Assembly (NCBI RefSeq): GCF_900094625.1
Contig: NZ_FMAJ01000002.1
Span: 186,001-250,000, forward strand
Direction: 5' to 3'
Origin: Rhizobium aethiopicum
GTDB lineage: Bacteria > Pseudomonadota > Alphaproteobacteria > Rhizobiales > Rhizobiaceae
Length of the DNA stretch: 64,000 nucleotides
The translations under genes were made by a program, and so were the position numbers. The notes beneath the pieces were generated by a model that worked only from the letters and a program-made list of their open reading frames with translations, was not told the origin of the DNA and did not search any database. Position 1 is the first letter of the stretch. Every line of letters begins with the position of its first letter. Shown here piece by piece: positions 35,566-45,445 of the stretch.

Positions 35566-36540
35566 TTACTCCGCAGCCACGGCGATAGGCATGTGGCCCG
35601 TCAGATATCGCTCAGCTTCAAGCGCTGCCATGCACCCCAAGCCGGCGGCGGTGATTGCCTGGCGGAACGTATCGTCGGTCACGTCGCCGGCTGCATAGAC
35701 CCCCTCCAGGCTGGTCGCGGTCGAATCCGGCGCGGTCCAGAGATAGCCATTGTCCTTCAGCTTCAGCTTGCCCTTGAAAAGCTCGGTTGCTGGCGCGTGG
35801 CCGATGGCGACGAAGACGCCGTCGATCGACATTTCGGTGACCGCACCGGTTCTGACGTCGCGCAGGCGCGCACCAGTCACCGATTGCGGCATCGGCGGCT
35901 TGGCCGGGGTGCCGGTGATTTCGGCGACCTCGGTGTTCCACAGCACCTTGACGTTTTCCTTGGCGAACAGGCGTTCCTGCAGGATCTTTTCCGCGCGGAA
36001 GGAGTCGCGGCGGTGCACCAATGTTACCGACTTGGCGATGTTGGAGAGATAGAGCGCTTCTTCAACGGCGCTGTTGCCGCCGCCGACCACGATCACGTCC
36101 TTGTTGCGATAGAAGAAACCATCGCAGGTGGCGCAGGCCGAAACGCCGAAGCCCTGGAAATGCTGCTCGCTCTCGATGCCGAGCCACTTGGCCTTAGCAC
36201 CGGTGGCGATGATCAACGTATCTGCCGTCCAGACCTGGCCGCTGTCGGTGCGGGCGACGAAGGGCCGCTGGTTCAAGTCGACTTCGGTCACGAGGTCATT
36301 GACGATCTCGGCGCCGACATGTTTCGCCTGCTGCAGCATCTGCTCCATCAACCAGGGGCCCTGGATTGGATCGGCAAAGCCCGGATAATTCTCGACATCC
36401 GTGGTGATCATCAGCTGGCCGCCCTGTTCGAGACCGGCGATCAGGACCGGCTTCAGCATGGCGCGCGCGGCGTAGACCGCGGCAGTATAGCCGGCGGGTC
36501 CGGAACCGATGATGAGCACCTTCGTGTGGCGGGCGGGCAT
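35566..36540 (-). CDS. trxB: Thioredoxin reductase
   Basis: A 324-residue flavoprotein that reduces thioredoxin with NADPH. FAD-binding IIGSGPAGYTAAVYAARA (10-27), the redox disulfide Cys136-Cys139 in SACATCDGFF, the NADPH-binding VVGGGNSAVEEALYL, and the C-terminal FAD motif GVYAAGDVTDDTFRQAI are all present. ATG start is standard. It is the first gene of the trxB-lsrB pair, and diverges from lrp. Confidence 0.97.
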   Translation of the reverse strand: MPARHTKVLIIGSGPAGYTAAVYAARAMLKPVLIAGLEQGGQLMITTDVENYPGFADPIQGPWLMEQMLQQAKHVGAEIVNDLVTEVDLNQRPFVARTDSGQVWTADTLIIATGAKAKWLGIESEQHFQGFGVSACATCDGFFYRNKDVIVVGGGNSAVEEALYLSNIAKSVTLVHRRDSFRAEKILQERLFAKENVKVLWNTEVAEITGTPAKPPMPQSVTGARLRDVRTGAVTEMSIDGVFVAIGHAPATELFKGKLKLKDNGYLWTAPDSTATSLEGVYAAGDVTDDTFRQAITAAGLGCMAALEAERYLTGHMPIAVAAE

Positions 36541-36771
36541 GTCATTTCCTTTCGACTGGCAGGAGGGCGGCGGCTAAAGAGCGATTGAGGCCGTTTCGCG
36601 GTCCATGCGCCATTAATGAACGACCAATGTTATTATTCAAGGGCAGCCTTGCATTACCAACAAGGCAAATCGCCTCGATGTGCAAGAATCCGTCATCGGC
36701 TTGAAACTTTCTTGCGTATTCCGCCGCTTTATATAGAAGCTCGCCGCGAAGAATTAAAGAAAGGCCACGCT

Positions 36772-37239
36772 GTGGGTCGCACGGAACTCGACGTCATCGA
36801 CATAAAGATACTCCGGGAGCTGCAGGCCGATGGCCGCATGACCAATGTGGAACTCGCCGACCGCGTCGGCATCTCGGCGCCGCCCTGCCTGCGCCGGGTC
36901 CGCAAACTCGAGGAAGCGGGGATCATCGAAGGCTATCACGCCATGCTGAACAGCCCGAAGCTCGGCTTCGACCTGGTCGCTTTCTGCATGGTCGGCCTCA
37001 AACATCAATCGGAAGGCAACCTGAAGGCATTTGCCGCCGCCACCACCGAATGGCCGCTGGTGCGCCAGGCCTGGATGGTCTCGGGCGACAGCGATTTCCT
37101 GTTGCATTGCGTGGCGGAAAATCTCACCCACTTCCAGGATTTCGTCATCGAGATTCTGACGGCGAACGAACATGTCGATACCGTGCGCACCATGCTGACG
37201 ATCCGGCAGGTGAAGAAGCTGGGTCTGGTCGAAGTCTGA
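36772..37239 (+). CDS. lrp: Lrp/AsnC-family transcriptional regulator
   Basis: A 155-residue regulator. The N-terminal DNA-binding domain is LDVIDIKILRELQADGRMTNVELADRVGISAPPCLRRVRKLEEAGIIEGYHAML, followed by the RAM ligand-binding domain ending in VDTVRTMLTIRQVKKLGLV. The best start is GTG 36772, with AAGG 7 nt upstream, giving the usual short N terminus. The frame runs open further upstream but through noncoding-looking sequence. The effector amino acid is unknown. Confidence 0.9.
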   Translation: MGRTELDVIDIKILRELQADGRMTNVELADRVGISAPPCLRRVRKLEEAGIIEGYHAMLNSPKLGFDLVAFCMVGLKHQSEGNLKAFAAATTEWPLVRQAWMVSGDSDFLLHCVAENLTHFQDFVIEILTANEHVDTVRTMLTIRQVKKLGLVEV

Positions 37240-37373
37240 AACAGTCTAAAGGACGTCGCGATCTTTCGGATTCGCTCGTTGCGCTTTCGGTTTTTGTTTT
37301 TACGTACGTCGTTGCGGCAAAAGCGCTTCGCGCTTTGCCTGGGAAAAACGCTGCACACTTTTGCGCGACTGCG

Positions 37374-38720
37374 TCATTTGCGCGAGGCGTAGCCGCCCCG
37401 ATTGATGCCGTGGCGCTGCAGCTTGTCGTAAAATGTCTTTCTCGGAATGCCGAGCGCTTCGATGGTGCCACGTACGTCGCCGTCATTGGCCGAAAGCGCA
37501 TCGCGGATGATCTCCGCCTCATAGCGTTCCAGCCGTTCGGGCAGCGTGCCGCCGGTAGGTTGAGGGGAAACGGGGGCAGCTCCGCCGCCTTCCACGCCCA
37601 GCACCACGCGTTCGGCATAGTGGGAGAGTTCGCGGACATTGCCGGGCCATGAATGGGTGGCAAGATAGCGGCGGACATTCTCTGAGAGTTGCGGGACATC
37701 GCGGCGGAAGCGGTCGGCCGCACGGGCGGCGAAATGGGAAAACAGCAGCGGAATATCGTCGCGACGCTCCCTCAGCGGTGGAATGGAAATCGTCACGACA
37801 TTCAGCCGGTAATAGAGATCCTCACGAAAATCCCCGCGCACTTCGGGATCGCCGAGGTCGATCTTGGCAGCCGCGACGACGCGAAGGTCAACCGGACGGA
37901 CCTCGTTGGTGCCGAGCGGGGTGATTTCACGCATCTCCAGCACTCTCAGCATCTTGACCTGCGTGGCGAGAGGCATGCTCTCGATCTCGTCGAGGAAAAG
38001 CGTACCGCCGCTCGCATGCTCGATGCGGCCGGTACGGCGCTTCTGCGCGCCGGTAAAGGCACCGGCCTCGTGGCCGAAGAGCTCGCTCTCGATGACGGTT
38101 TCGGGTAGCGCCCCGCAGTTCAGCGCCACAAAGTTGCCCCTCCGGCGATGGCTCCACTGATGCAGTATCTGGGCGACCACCTCCTTGCCGCTGCCGGTTT
38201 CGCCGGCGACGAGCACGTCGACATCGGTATCGGCTATGTGGCGAAGGATCTTCCTCAGGTTTTCCATGACAGGTGTCTGGCCGATCAGCGGCGAATTCTC
38301 CTGCGCATCTTCGGCCGCCTTGCGCAGCATGCGGTTTTCGAGAACGAGCCGGCGCTTCTCGCTTGCCCGGCGCACGCTCTGGACGAGCCGGTCGGCCGCG
38401 AAGGGTTTGGCGATAAAATCATAGGCGCCATCCTGGATCGCCCGGACGGCCATGGGGATATCGCCGTGGCCGGTCATCAGGATCACCGGCAGGTCGGCAT
38501 CCATGCCTTGCAGCGTGGCGAAGAGCTGCAGCCCATCGATCTCGGGCATGCGGATATCAGTGACGACAGGGCCGGCAAAATCGGCAGGTAGATCGGCGAG
38601 AGCAGCTTTCGCGCCCTCATAGGCCGAAACGGAAAAGCCGGCGAGTTCGAGCGTCTGGGCTGTGGCGCGGCGCAGGTCCTTGTCGTCGTCGATCAGCGCA
38701 ACGGGCATCGGTGTGGCCAT
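37374..38720 (-). CDS. dctD: Sigma-54-dependent C4-dicarboxylate response regulator DctD
   Basis: A 448-residue NtrC-type activator. Receiver domain with Asp55 (VVTDIRMPE) and Lys105 (FIAKPF). AAA+ domain with Walker A GETGSGKE (173-180), the sigma-54 contact loop GAFTGA (220-225) and Walker [12 protein letters not shown]-terminal Fis-like helix-turn-helix [25 protein letters not shown]. Phosphorylated by DctB, it drives dctA from the sigma-54 promoter found about 2 kb away. It follows dctB with 4 bp between the genes. Confidence 0.95.
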   Translation of the reverse strand: MATPMPVALIDDDKDLRRATAQTLELAGFSVSAYEGAKAALADLPADFAGPVVTDIRMPEIDGLQLFATLQGMDADLPVILMTGHGDIPMAVRAIQDGAYDFIAKPFAADRLVQSVRRASEKRRLVLENRMLRKAAEDAQENSPLIGQTPVMENLRKILRHIADTDVDVLVAGETGSGKEVVAQILHQWSHRRRGNFVALNCGALPETVIESELFGHEAGAFTGAQKRRTGRIEHASGGTLFLDEIESMPLATQVKMLRVLEMREITPLGTNEVRPVDLRVVAAAKIDLGDPEVRGDFREDLYYRLNVVTISIPPLRERRDDIPLLFSHFAARAADRFRRDVPQLSENVRRYLATHSWPGNVRELSHYAERVVLGVEGGGAAPVSPQPTGGTLPERLERYEAEIIRDALSANDGDVRGTIEALGIPRKTFYDKLQRHGINRGGYASRK

Positions 38721-38724
38721 GACC

Positions 38725-40584
38725 TCAAGCCTTCTTCAGATGAACGATGAATCGGGTGCCGCTGCCGTCGCTGTCGACCTCCATCCGGCCGCCGTAATCT
38801 CCGACGATATCCTTGGAGATGACCAGTCCCAGGCCGAGACCGCTTTCCTTCGAGGTGTTGAACGGCGTGAACAGGCCTTTGCGAATCTCCGGCGAAATGC
38901 CGGGGCCGTTGTCGGCGACCGTCAACGTCACCATCTCCGCATCGCCTGACGTCTTGATCTCGACGCGACCCTGATCAGCCTTCGGCGCCACCGCCTCCAG
39001 GGCGTTCTGAAGCAGATTGATCAGCACCTGTTCGAGGCGGATCCTGCTGCCCATGACCTGCAGGTCGGCGGGCGGCAGATCGATATCGAGCGTATCCATG
39101 CGCCCTGCAAAGCGGCTGCGCAGCAGCATCACCGCGCCTTCGATCACATCTCTCAAGCCGGTCGGTTCGGCGCTGCCGCGGCCCTTGCGGGCAAAACTCT
39201 TCAGCTCCTCGGTGATCGAGCCGATGCGCTCGGTGAGCGCGGCGATGTCCTGCAGATTTTCGCCGGCGGGCGCCGTCTGGCCGCGGTCGAGGAAGGTGCG
39301 AGCATTGTCCGCATAGGCGCGGATGGTCGCGACCGGCTGGTTGATCTCATGGGCGACGCCGGCGGCGACCTGACCGAGGATCGCCAACCGGTTGGCCTGC
39401 ACCAGATCCTGCTGCACCGCCTGCAGCTTCTGCTCCGTATTCCTGTGGCCTGTGATTTCGGCCTGCAGCCGGTCTCGCGCCTGGCTGAGATCCTGCGTCC
39501 GCTCGGCCACCCGCTGCTCCAGTTCTTCGCGCGCCTGCTGTTCCCTGAAAATCCGCAAGGTGACCGCCTGGCGGCGGCGCAACAGAAAGGCTCCTCCGGC
39601 AAGCAGCGGCAAGAGCGTCAGCAACGCCAGCATGCGGGCTTCGCGAATGCCTGCATCGACGGCCGGCCCCAGCGCCACCAGATGCTGCAACAGCCATCGG
39701 GTCTCGGGAACCGGCGTGCCGACATCAAGAAACCTCGTCTTTCCAGCGCCGCCCGGCATGACGATCTCGACGACGTCGAGCCTGTCGCCAAGGCTTCGGA
39801 CAATATCGAGCGGCAGCGGCTGAAGCGGCGCATCGCCGAATTGCAGACTGTCGCGGATCGTCGTCAGCCGATCTTCGGCGATGCGGCCGATCGTCATGAA
39901 CCGCCACGAGGGAATGCTGGTGATGAGGACGATGCCGCGTTCATCGACGACATACGAGGGGGCGTCGGTGGCGTTCCAATCCGCCTCAACGTCATCAAAT
40001 TCCAGCTTGACCACGACAACGCCCAGGAGACCGTTGCTGGCTAATATCCGCTCGGAGATATAAAGGCCGGGCTTCTTGCTGACGGTGCCGAGCGCGAAGT
40101 GCTCGGCCTGTCCATTCGCGACCGCACCCTGAAAATATTCGCGGAAACGATAGTCGTTGCCGACGAAGCTTGTTGGTTCGCGCCAGTTGCTGGCCGAAAC
40201 CGCCACGCCGTCCTTGTCGATGACGTAGATGACAGCGGCTTTCGTGCCCGCCGCCAGCATTTCCAGCTTCTGGCTGAGCCGCTCGAACGTGCCGGTGTCG
40301 TTTTGCGTCAGCGCCGCTGCGAGTGCCGTGTCCTGCGAGAGCACGAAGGGAAGCGCCCGGTATTTTTCCAGCACAGTACGCAGCAGTGCCGCATTCAGCC
40401 TCGCATCCGTGCGAGCCTGCTCTTCGAGGGCGGCCTCTGCCTGCTGCCGGCCGATCTCGCCGCTCGCCCACAGGCACGCGACGACGGCGAGAAGCGCGGT
40501 CGCCGCATAGGCCCACCACATTCGGCGGATGCGATGATGCAGCGGCAGGGAAGGCCACAGCTTTTGCGACACGGACAAGGACAT
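38725..40584 (-). CDS. dctB: C4-dicarboxylate sensor histidine kinase DctB
   Basis: About 619 residues. Membrane helices near 22-41 and 315-336 bracket a periplasmic tandem-PAS (Cache) sensor that binds C4-dicarboxylates. A coiled coil (about 345-400) leads to the H-box [22 protein letters not shown] with His412. The ATPase motifs are [16 protein letters not shown] and [12 protein letters not shown] 40584 is chosen; ATG 40599 and GTG 40650 are in frame but extend across the probable DctD binding sites, and none has a clear ribosome site. Expected length in rhizobia is about 620. Confidence 0.93.
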   Translation of the reverse strand: MSLSVSQKLWPSLPLHHRIRRMWWAYAATALLAVVACLWASGEIGRQQAEAALEEQARTDARLNAALLRTVLEKYRALPFVLSQDTALAAALTQNDTGTFERLSQKLEMLAAGTKAAVIYVIDKDGVAVSASNWREPTSFVGNDYRFREYFQGAVANGQAEHFALGTVSKKPGLYISERILASNGLLGVVVVKLEFDDVEADWNATDAPSYVVDERGIVLITSIPSWRFMTIGRIAEDRLTTIRDSLQFGDAPLQPLPLDIVRSLGDRLDVVEIVMPGGAGKTRFLDVGTPVPETRWLLQHLVALGPAVDAGIREARMLALLTLLPLLAGGAFLLRRRQAVTLRIFREQQAREELEQRVAERTQDLSQARDRLQAEITGHRNTEQKLQAVQQDLVQANRLAILGQVAAGVAHEINQPVATIRAYADNARTFLDRGQTAPAGENLQDIAALTERIGSITEELKSFARKGRGSAEPTGLRDVIEGAVMLLRSRFAGRMDTLDIDLPPADLQVMGSRIRLEQVLINLLQNALEAVAPKADQGRVEIKTSGDAEMVTLTVADNGPGISPEIRKGLFTPFNTSKESGLGLGLVISKDIVGDYGGRMEVDSDGSGTRFIVHLKKA

Positions 40585-40593
40585 GGCGGATTT

Positions 40594-40609
40594 GTGCATT
40601 TTTCTGCAC
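40594..40609. promoter_or_regulatory. Candidate DctD upstream activator site 1
   Basis: GTGCA-N6-TGCAC dyad, about 110 bp upstream of the dctA sigma-54 promoter, and close to the dctB start. Confidence 0.5.
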
Positions 40610-40627
40610 GAGATGCAAACGAGTTTG

Positions 40628-40641
40628 TGCGGATTTCCGCA
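40628..40641. promoter_or_regulatory. Candidate DctD upstream activator site 2
   Basis: Perfect palindrome TGCGGA-TT-TCCGCA, one to three helical turns from site 1 and about 75 bp before the -24 element of dctA. Tandem dyads of this kind are the known DctD binding arrangement in rhizobia. Confidence 0.6.
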
Positions 40642-40716
40642 TTTCTTCACCAGCTACTGGCAGGCAAGAATTTTTTTACACTGAAAAATCAACTGGTTAA
40701 TTTCGGCATCCGAAAC

Positions 40717-40732
40717 TGGCACGGCGATTGCG
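40717..40732 (+). promoter_or_regulatory. Sigma-54 promoter of dctA
   Basis: TGGCAC-N5-TTGCG matches the -24/-12 consensus, with the GG (40718-40719) and GC (40730-40731) dinucleotides ten bases apart. It lies 91 bp before the dctA start codon. Confidence 0.85.
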
Positions 40733-40822
40733 AAAGACCGGGCAACAACGGCTGAGCTGTTGGAGTGAAGCGAACGGCTCGGGAGGCCGGAGTTCGTTCC
40801 GTAGGAGCCTTAGGAGGATATC

Positions 40823-42157
40823 ATGATCGCAGCACCATTCGATGCAGTCGCAGACAGCAAGGGCAAAAAGCCCTTTTATACTCATCTTTACGTTCAGGTC
40901 CTCGCAGCCATCGCCGCGGGCATCCTGCTCGGCCATTTCTATCCCGAGCTCGGCACCCAGCTGAAGCCGCTTGGCGATGCCTTCATCAAGCTCGTCAAGA
41001 TGGTCATCGCCCCGGTCATCTTCCTGACGGTGGCGACCGGAATTGCCGGCATGAGCGACCTCAAGAAGGTCGGCCGTGTTGCCGGCAAGGCAATGCTGTA
41101 CTTTCTGACCTTCTCGACGCTGGCGCTCGTCATCGGCATGGTCGTCGCCAATGTCGTCCAGCCCGGCGCCGGCATGAACATTGATCCGGCGTCGCTCGAC
41201 CCGAAGGCCGTGGCCACGTTTGCCGAAAAGGCGCATGAGCAGAGCATCGTCGGCTTTCTCACCAACATTATTCCGTCGACGATCGTCGGGGCGTTCGCGG
41301 ATGGCGACATTCTGCAGGTGCTGTTCTTCTCGGTGCTTTTCGGCATCGCGCTCGCCATGGTCGGCGAAAAGGGCGAGCAGGTCGTGACCTTCCTTAATGC
41401 CCTGACGGCTCCGATCTTCAAGCTTGTCGGCATCCTGATGAAGGCCGCCCCGATCGGCGCTTTCGGCGCCATGGCCTTCACCATCGGCAAGTACGGCATC
41501 GGATCGATCGCCAACCTCGCCATGCTGATCGGCACCTTCTACATCACCTCACTGCTCTTTGTTCTCGTAGTTCTCGGCGCCGTCGCCCGCTACAACGGCT
41601 TCTCGATCCTGGCGCTGCTGCGCTACATCAAGGAAGAGCTGCTCCTGGTTCTCGGCACTTCGTCTTCCGAGGCCGCACTTCCGGGGCTGATGGACAAGAT
41701 GGAAAAGGCCGGCTGCAAGCGCTCGGTCGTCGGCCTCGTCATCCCCACAGGCTATTCCTTCAATCTCGACGGCACCAACATCTACATGACGCTGGCCGCG
41801 CTCTTCATTGCCCAGGCGACCGGCATCCAGCTCTCCTGGGGTGACCAGATCCTGCTGCTCTTGGTGGCGATGCTGAGCTCGAAGGGTGCCGCCGGCATCA
41901 CCGGCGCCGGCTTCATCACCCTTGCCGCGACGCTCTCCGTCGTACCCTCCGTGCCGGTCGCCGGCATGGCGCTCATCCTCGGCATCGACCGCTTCATGTC
42001 GGAATGCCGGGCGCTGACCAACCTGGTCGGCAATGCGGTCGCGACGATCGTCGTCGCACGCTGGGAAAAGGAGCTGGATACGGCGCAGCTCGCTAGAGCG
42101 CTGGGCGGTCAGGCAGAAGAGGGCGCTCCGGCTGCCGGGCTTCAGCCGGCGGAATAA
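40823..42157 (+). CDS. dctA: C4-dicarboxylate/proton symporter DctA
   Basis: A 444-residue inner-membrane carrier of the DAACS family importing succinate, fumarate and malate, the carbon source of nitrogen-fixing bacteroids. Family signs are the serine-rich re-entrant loop [17 protein letters not shown], then [26 protein letters not shown] and the second hairpin [26 protein letters not shown] region. A strong AGGAGGATATC ribosome site precedes the ATG. Expression is predicted from the sigma-54 promoter under DctB/DctD. Confidence 0.98.
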   Translation: MIAAPFDAVADSKGKKPFYTHLYVQVLAAIAAGILLGHFYPELGTQLKPLGDAFIKLVKMVIAPVIFLTVATGIAGMSDLKKVGRVAGKAMLYFLTFSTLALVIGMVVANVVQPGAGMNIDPASLDPKAVATFAEKAHEQSIVGFLTNIIPSTIVGAFADGDILQVLFFSVLFGIALAMVGEKGEQVVTFLNALTAPIFKLVGILMKAAPIGAFGAMAFTIGKYGIGSIANLAMLIGTFYITSLLFVLVVLGAVARYNGFSILALLRYIKEELLLVLGTSSSEAALPGLMDKMEKAGCKRSVVGLVIPTGYSFNLDGTNIYMTLAALFIAQATGIQLSWGDQILLLLVAMLSSKGAAGITGAGFITLAATLSVVPSVPVAGMALILGIDRFMSECRALTNLVGNAVATIVVARWEKELDTAQLARALGGQAEEGAPAAGLQPAE

Positions 42158-42185
42158 CCTCGGCTGATTGTCGGCATCTTTGCAG

Positions 42186-42207
42186 CGGCCCGTTTTACAG
42201 CGGGCCG
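42186..42207 (+). terminator. Terminator of dctA
   Basis: CGGCCCG (42186-42192) pairs with CGGGCCG (42201-42207) across an 8-nt loop and is followed by TTCGCTTATT, 28 bp past the dctA stop. Confidence 0.65.
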
Positions 42208-42235
42208 TTCGCTTATTGATAATTCGATTCCTAGT

Positions 42236-42313
42236 CGTCATCCTCGGCCTCGTGCCGAGGATCTGCTGCCCAATCGACGGGGGATAGATGCTCGGACAAG
42301 CCCGAGCATGACG
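42236..42313. repeat. RIME-like palindromic intergenic repeat
   Basis: A 78-bp element bounded by CGTCAT and ATGACG. It contains two hairpins: CCTCGGCCTCGTGCCGAGG (42242-42260) and ATGCTCGG/CCGAGCAT (42288-42309). The first resembles the arms of the element at 9269. It lies between the convergent dctA and lpcC genes. Confidence 0.7.
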
Positions 42314-42383
42314 GAGGAGGGGTTGGCGGTCTTCGTCAGCGGCGCCGGCGGGCCCTTGTCCAATCGGCCGTCTCACTTTCCAC

Positions 42384-43442
42384 TCAGCCGCGGTTGTCGC
42401 CGAGAAGGCGCTCGTAAACGGCGCCGATAGCACTTGCTTCCTTCTCCAGCGCGAAATTCGCCCGGACATGACGCAGCGCATTCTCGCCATGCGCGATCGC
42501 CAGTGCCGGATCTGCGATATAGGGGGCGATTGCCCGTGTCAGCGCCTGGCCATCGCCGGCGGCGACGACCGCGCCAGTCTCGCCCTCGGCAACGAGTTCG
42601 GCATAGGCGCCCGCATCCGATGCCACGACCGCCGTGCGCGAGGCCATGGCTTCGAGCGGCGTCAGGCCAAAGCCTTCGTTGCGGGAGGGGGCGACATAAA
42701 GAGTCAGGCGGCGATACCAGACCTTGATATCAGGCACTTCGCCGAGGAAGAGGATGCGATCGCCAAGGCCGGCGGCGGCCACATCGGCCTTGAGCTTCTC
42801 ACCGAAGGCGGTGTGCTCCGCCGTCACCCGCCCGGAGACGACGGCCGTCCATTCGGGGTGCTGCGGCAAGAGCTCGATCATCGTCCGGACGAAGAGATCA
42901 GTGCCCTTCTGGTGGCGGACACGGCCAAAGCAGCCGACGAGATAGCGGCCGGGAAGGCCGGTCGCAGCGATGCCGTCCTCGGCCGTTTCTGGCGGGTGAA
43001 ACAGGGAAAGATCGACGCCGTGCTGGATGACGGTGTGGGGCACCTCGAGGAAGGAGCCGGACTGGTCGCTGGTTGCGATCACCGCGTCCATGCGGCGGAT
43101 CAGCCATTTCGTATAGGCGGTGTGACGGCGTTGCGCGGCCGAGGTGAAGAGCAGCTTCAGCGGCATGCGCAGGACATGGCGAAGCAGAATGCCGACGGCC
43201 ATCTCGTTGTTGCGGCGGGCGTGCCAGACGCGGTGGCGCCGGCGTGCCGGCGGGCGCCACAGGCCGAGGAGCTGCGGCCATGTCAGTTTCGCCAGACCCT
43301 CCGGAAGGCCGGGACCGAGGGTCGCGATCCTGATGCCGAGCCGGAGTTGGCACGGGATGAGCTGGACGATGGTCGACGTGACGCCGGAGAGCCGGCGCTT
43401 GAAATTGGGCGCAATGATCTCGACGTCACGAATGTCCGGCAA
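42384..43442 (-). CDS. lpcC: LPS core mannosyltransferase LpcC-type (GT4 family)
   Basis: A 352-residue GT-B-fold transferase. The nucleotide-sugar domain shows GCFGRVRHQKGTDLFVRTMIELL, the middle LGEVPDIKVWYRR, and the family 4 signature APSRNEGFGLTPLEAMASRTAVVASDAGAYAEL. In R. leguminosarum LpcC adds mannose to Kdo in LPS core assembly. Matching length (352) and position near dctA support the name. No ATG or GTG lies between the upstream stop and TTG 43442, so TTG is the probable start. It follows greA by 27 bp on the same strand. Confidence 0.8.
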   Translation of the reverse strand: MPDIRDVEIIAPNFKRRLSGVTSTIVQLIPCQLRLGIRIATLGPGLPEGLAKLTWPQLLGLWRPPARRRHRVWHARRNNEMAVGILLRHVLRMPLKLLFTSAAQRRHTAYTKWLIRRMDAVIATSDQSGSFLEVPHTVIQHGVDLSLFHPPETAEDGIAATGLPGRYLVGCFGRVRHQKGTDLFVRTMIELLPQHPEWTAVVSGRVTAEHTAFGEKLKADVAAAGLGDRILFLGEVPDIKVWYRRLTLYVAPSRNEGFGLTPLEAMASRTAVVASDAGAYAELVAEGETGAVVAAGDGQALTRAIAPYIADPALAIAHGENALRHVRANFALEKEASAIGAVYERLLGDNRG

Positions 43443-43469
43443 TGGGTGGATCTCGTGTCTGACGGGCGA

Positions 43470-43946
43470 TCAGCCCCAGGAAACCTGGAGGATCTCGTAG
43501 GCCTTGGAGCCACCGGGTGCGTTGACCTCGATGGAATCGCCGACTTCCTTGCCTATCAGCGCGCGGGCGATCGGGGAGGAGATGGAGATGCGGCCGGCCT
43601 TGACGTCGGCTTCCTGGTCGCCGACGATCTGGTAGGTCTTTTCTTCTTCGGTGTCCTCGTCGACGAGCTTCACCTTCGCGCCGAACTTGATCTTGTCGCC
43701 CGACATCTTGCTGAGGTCGATGACTTCGGCGCGCGCCGTCAGGTCTTCGAGTTCGCTGATGCGGCCTTCATTGTGGCTCTGGGCTTCCTTGGCGGCGTGG
43801 TATTCGGCGTTTTCGGAAAGGTCGCCATGGGCACGGGCTTCGGCGATCGCCTCGATGATTCGGGGGCGCTCCTCCTGTTGACGCCAGCGCAGTTCTTCCT
43901 GCAGCTTGACGAAACCACCCTGTGTCATCGGTACCTTATCAACCAT
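43470..43946 (-). CDS. greA: Transcription elongation factor GreA
   Basis: A 158-residue RNA polymerase secondary-channel factor that stimulates transcript cleavage in backtracked complexes. N-terminal coiled coil with [19 protein letters not shown], whose tip carries the catalytic acidic pair DLSENAEY. The C-terminal FKBP-like domain contains [21 protein letters not shown] 43946 has AAGGA 8 nt upstream. It probably heads a transcript continuing into lpcC. Confidence 0.97.
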   Translation of the reverse strand: MVDKVPMTQGGFVKLQEELRWRQQEERPRIIEAIAEARAHGDLSENAEYHAAKEAQSHNEGRISELEDLTARAEVIDLSKMSGDKIKFGAKVKLVDEDTEEEKTYQIVGDQEADVKAGRISISSPIARALIGKEVGDSIEVNAPGGSKAYEILQVSWG

Positions 43947-44176
43947 TTTTCTGTCCTTCACTCCTTGCGTCTAACAGTCCCTGCCTTTGAGCAGTCCCGC
44001 ACACACAAAAGAAAACAGGTCCCGAAGGGGAGCTTCGGAACCGTGCCACAAACTTAGTCGAACGCTTATAGCAGATCGGCGATGCCGATTTCCAGAAAAT
44101 TCGCATAAGTGCAACTCAACCCACCGCGGCATTTGGCGATGCGACCCGCAATTGGGCAAAAACGGGATCGTTTTGG

Positions 44177-44207
44177 TTGACTTTGCCCATAAGAACATAT
44201 AGTGAAC
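44177..44207 (+). promoter_or_regulatory. Promoter with LexA (SOS) box for the radical SAM-UdgX operon
   Basis: GAAC (44193-44196), 7 bp, GAAC (44204-44207): the direct-repeat SOS box GTTC-N7-GTTC of alphaproteobacterial LexA, read on the opposite strand. It covers the -10 region (TAGTGA, 44200-44205) of a promoter whose -35 is TTGACT (44177-44182). The start codon ATG is 6 bp after the box, so the mRNA leader would be very short or absent. Confidence 0.75.
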
Positions 44208-44212
44208 ATAGG

Positions 44213-45445
44213 ATGAAGAAGTCGCTTGCCGAACGCCTCGCCATCCTTTCCGACGCCGCGAAATATGACGCATCATGCGCTTCCAGCGGCACGGTGAAGC
44301 GCGATTCAAGCGCAAGCGGCGGGCTCGGTTCGACCGAGGGATCCGGCATTTGCCACGCTTACGCTCCGGACGGGCGGTGCATTTCGCTGCTGAAGATACT
44401 GCTCACCAACTTCTGCATCTATGACTGCGCCTATTGCGTCAATCGCTCCTCCAGCAATGTCGAGCGGGCACGCTTCACGGCGGAGGAAGTCGTCTGGCTG
44501 ACGCTTGAATTCTACCGCCGCAACTATATCGAAGGCCTGTTCCTTTCCTCCGGCATCATTCGCTCTTCCGATTACACAATGGAGGAGATGGTCCGCATCG
44601 TCCGCGAACTGCGCGTGACCCATCATTTCCGCGGCTACGTCCATTTGAAGGCGATCCCCGAGGCGTCGCCGCATCTGATCGAGGAGGCGGGCTTATATGC
44701 CGACAGGCTGTCCCTCAATATCGAGCTGCCGACCGACAGCGGCATCACCCGCTTTGCGCCGGAAAAGAAGCCGGCGAATATCCGGCGATCGATGGGCGAT
44801 CTCAGGCTGAAGATCGAGGCGGCCGGCGAGCCGACGCTGAAGACGAAGAGACGCCAGCGTTTCGTGCCGGCCGGCCAGAGCACGCAGATGATTGTCGGCG
44901 CGGACGGGGCGAACGACGCGACCATCCTTGCGAGCAGCGGCCGGCTTTACAGCAGCTATGGCCTGAGGCGCGTCTATTATTCCGCCTTCAGCCCAATCCC
45001 GGACGCTTCGAAGAACCTGCCGCTGATCAAGCCACCCCTGATGCGTGAGCACCGGCTCTACCAGGCAGACTGGCTCTATCGCTTCTACGGTTTCGGTATC
45101 GACGAGATTACCGCAAACCAGGCGGGGGGCATGCTCGATCTCGACCTCGATCCGAAGCTCGCTTGGGCGCTGGCCAACCGGGGCGAATTTCCCGTCGACA
45201 TTAACAAGGCCGAGCGCGAGCAGTTGCTGCGTGTGCCGGGCCTCGGCACCAAGACGGTAAAGGCGATCGTTTCGGCGCGCCGTTTCCGCCGTCTGCGGCT
45301 CGAGGATCTCTCGCGGCTCGGCGTTTCGATCAAGAAGGTCCAAGCCTTCATCTCAGCGGAAGGCTGGTCGCCGCGTCGGCTGACCGACCGGCCGGACCTG
45401 CGCGCCATGTTCGAGCCGCAGCCCGAACAATTGTCGTTGCTGTGA
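44213..45445 (+). CDS. Radical SAM protein of the UDG-linked DNA repair/modification family
   Basis: A 410-residue protein. The radical SAM cluster motif CIYDCAYC has Cys68, Cys72 and Cys75, following GICHAYAPDGRCISLLKILLTNF. The C-terminal part (about 335-385) is a helix-hairpin-helix DNA-binding module (VDINKAEREQLLRVPGLGTKTVKAIVSARRFRRL). This is the family known as radical SAM protein linked to uracil-DNA glycosylase-like genes; its reaction is not known. It is joined to the UdgX gene by a 1-bp overlap (TGATG) and preceded by a LexA box, pointing to a DNA damage role. Confidence 0.88.
   Translation: MKKSLAERLAILSDAAKYDASCASSGTVKRDSSASGGLGSTEGSGICHAYAPDGRCISLLKILLTNFCIYDCAYCVNRSSSNVERARFTAEEVVWLTLEFYRRNYIEGLFLSSGIIRSSDYTMEEMVRIVRELRVTHHFRGYVHLKAIPEASPHLIEEAGLYADRLSLNIELPTDSGITRFAPEKKPANIRRSMGDLRLKIEAAGEPTLKTKRRQRFVPAGQSTQMIVGADGANDATILASSGRLYSSYGLRRVYYSAFSPIPDASKNLPLIKPPLMREHRLYQADWLYRFYGFGIDEITANQAGGMLDLDLDPKLAWALANRGEFPVDINKAEREQLLRVPGLGTKTVKAIVSARRFRRLRLEDLSRLGVSIKKVQAFISAEGWSPRRLTDRPDLRAMFEPQPEQLSLL

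Noticed and set aside
37316..37339. GGCAAAAGCGC/GCGCTTTGCC hairpin between lrp and dctD as an intrinsic terminator
   Set aside because: A stable stem exists but no U run follows on either strand, so I do not list it as a terminator.
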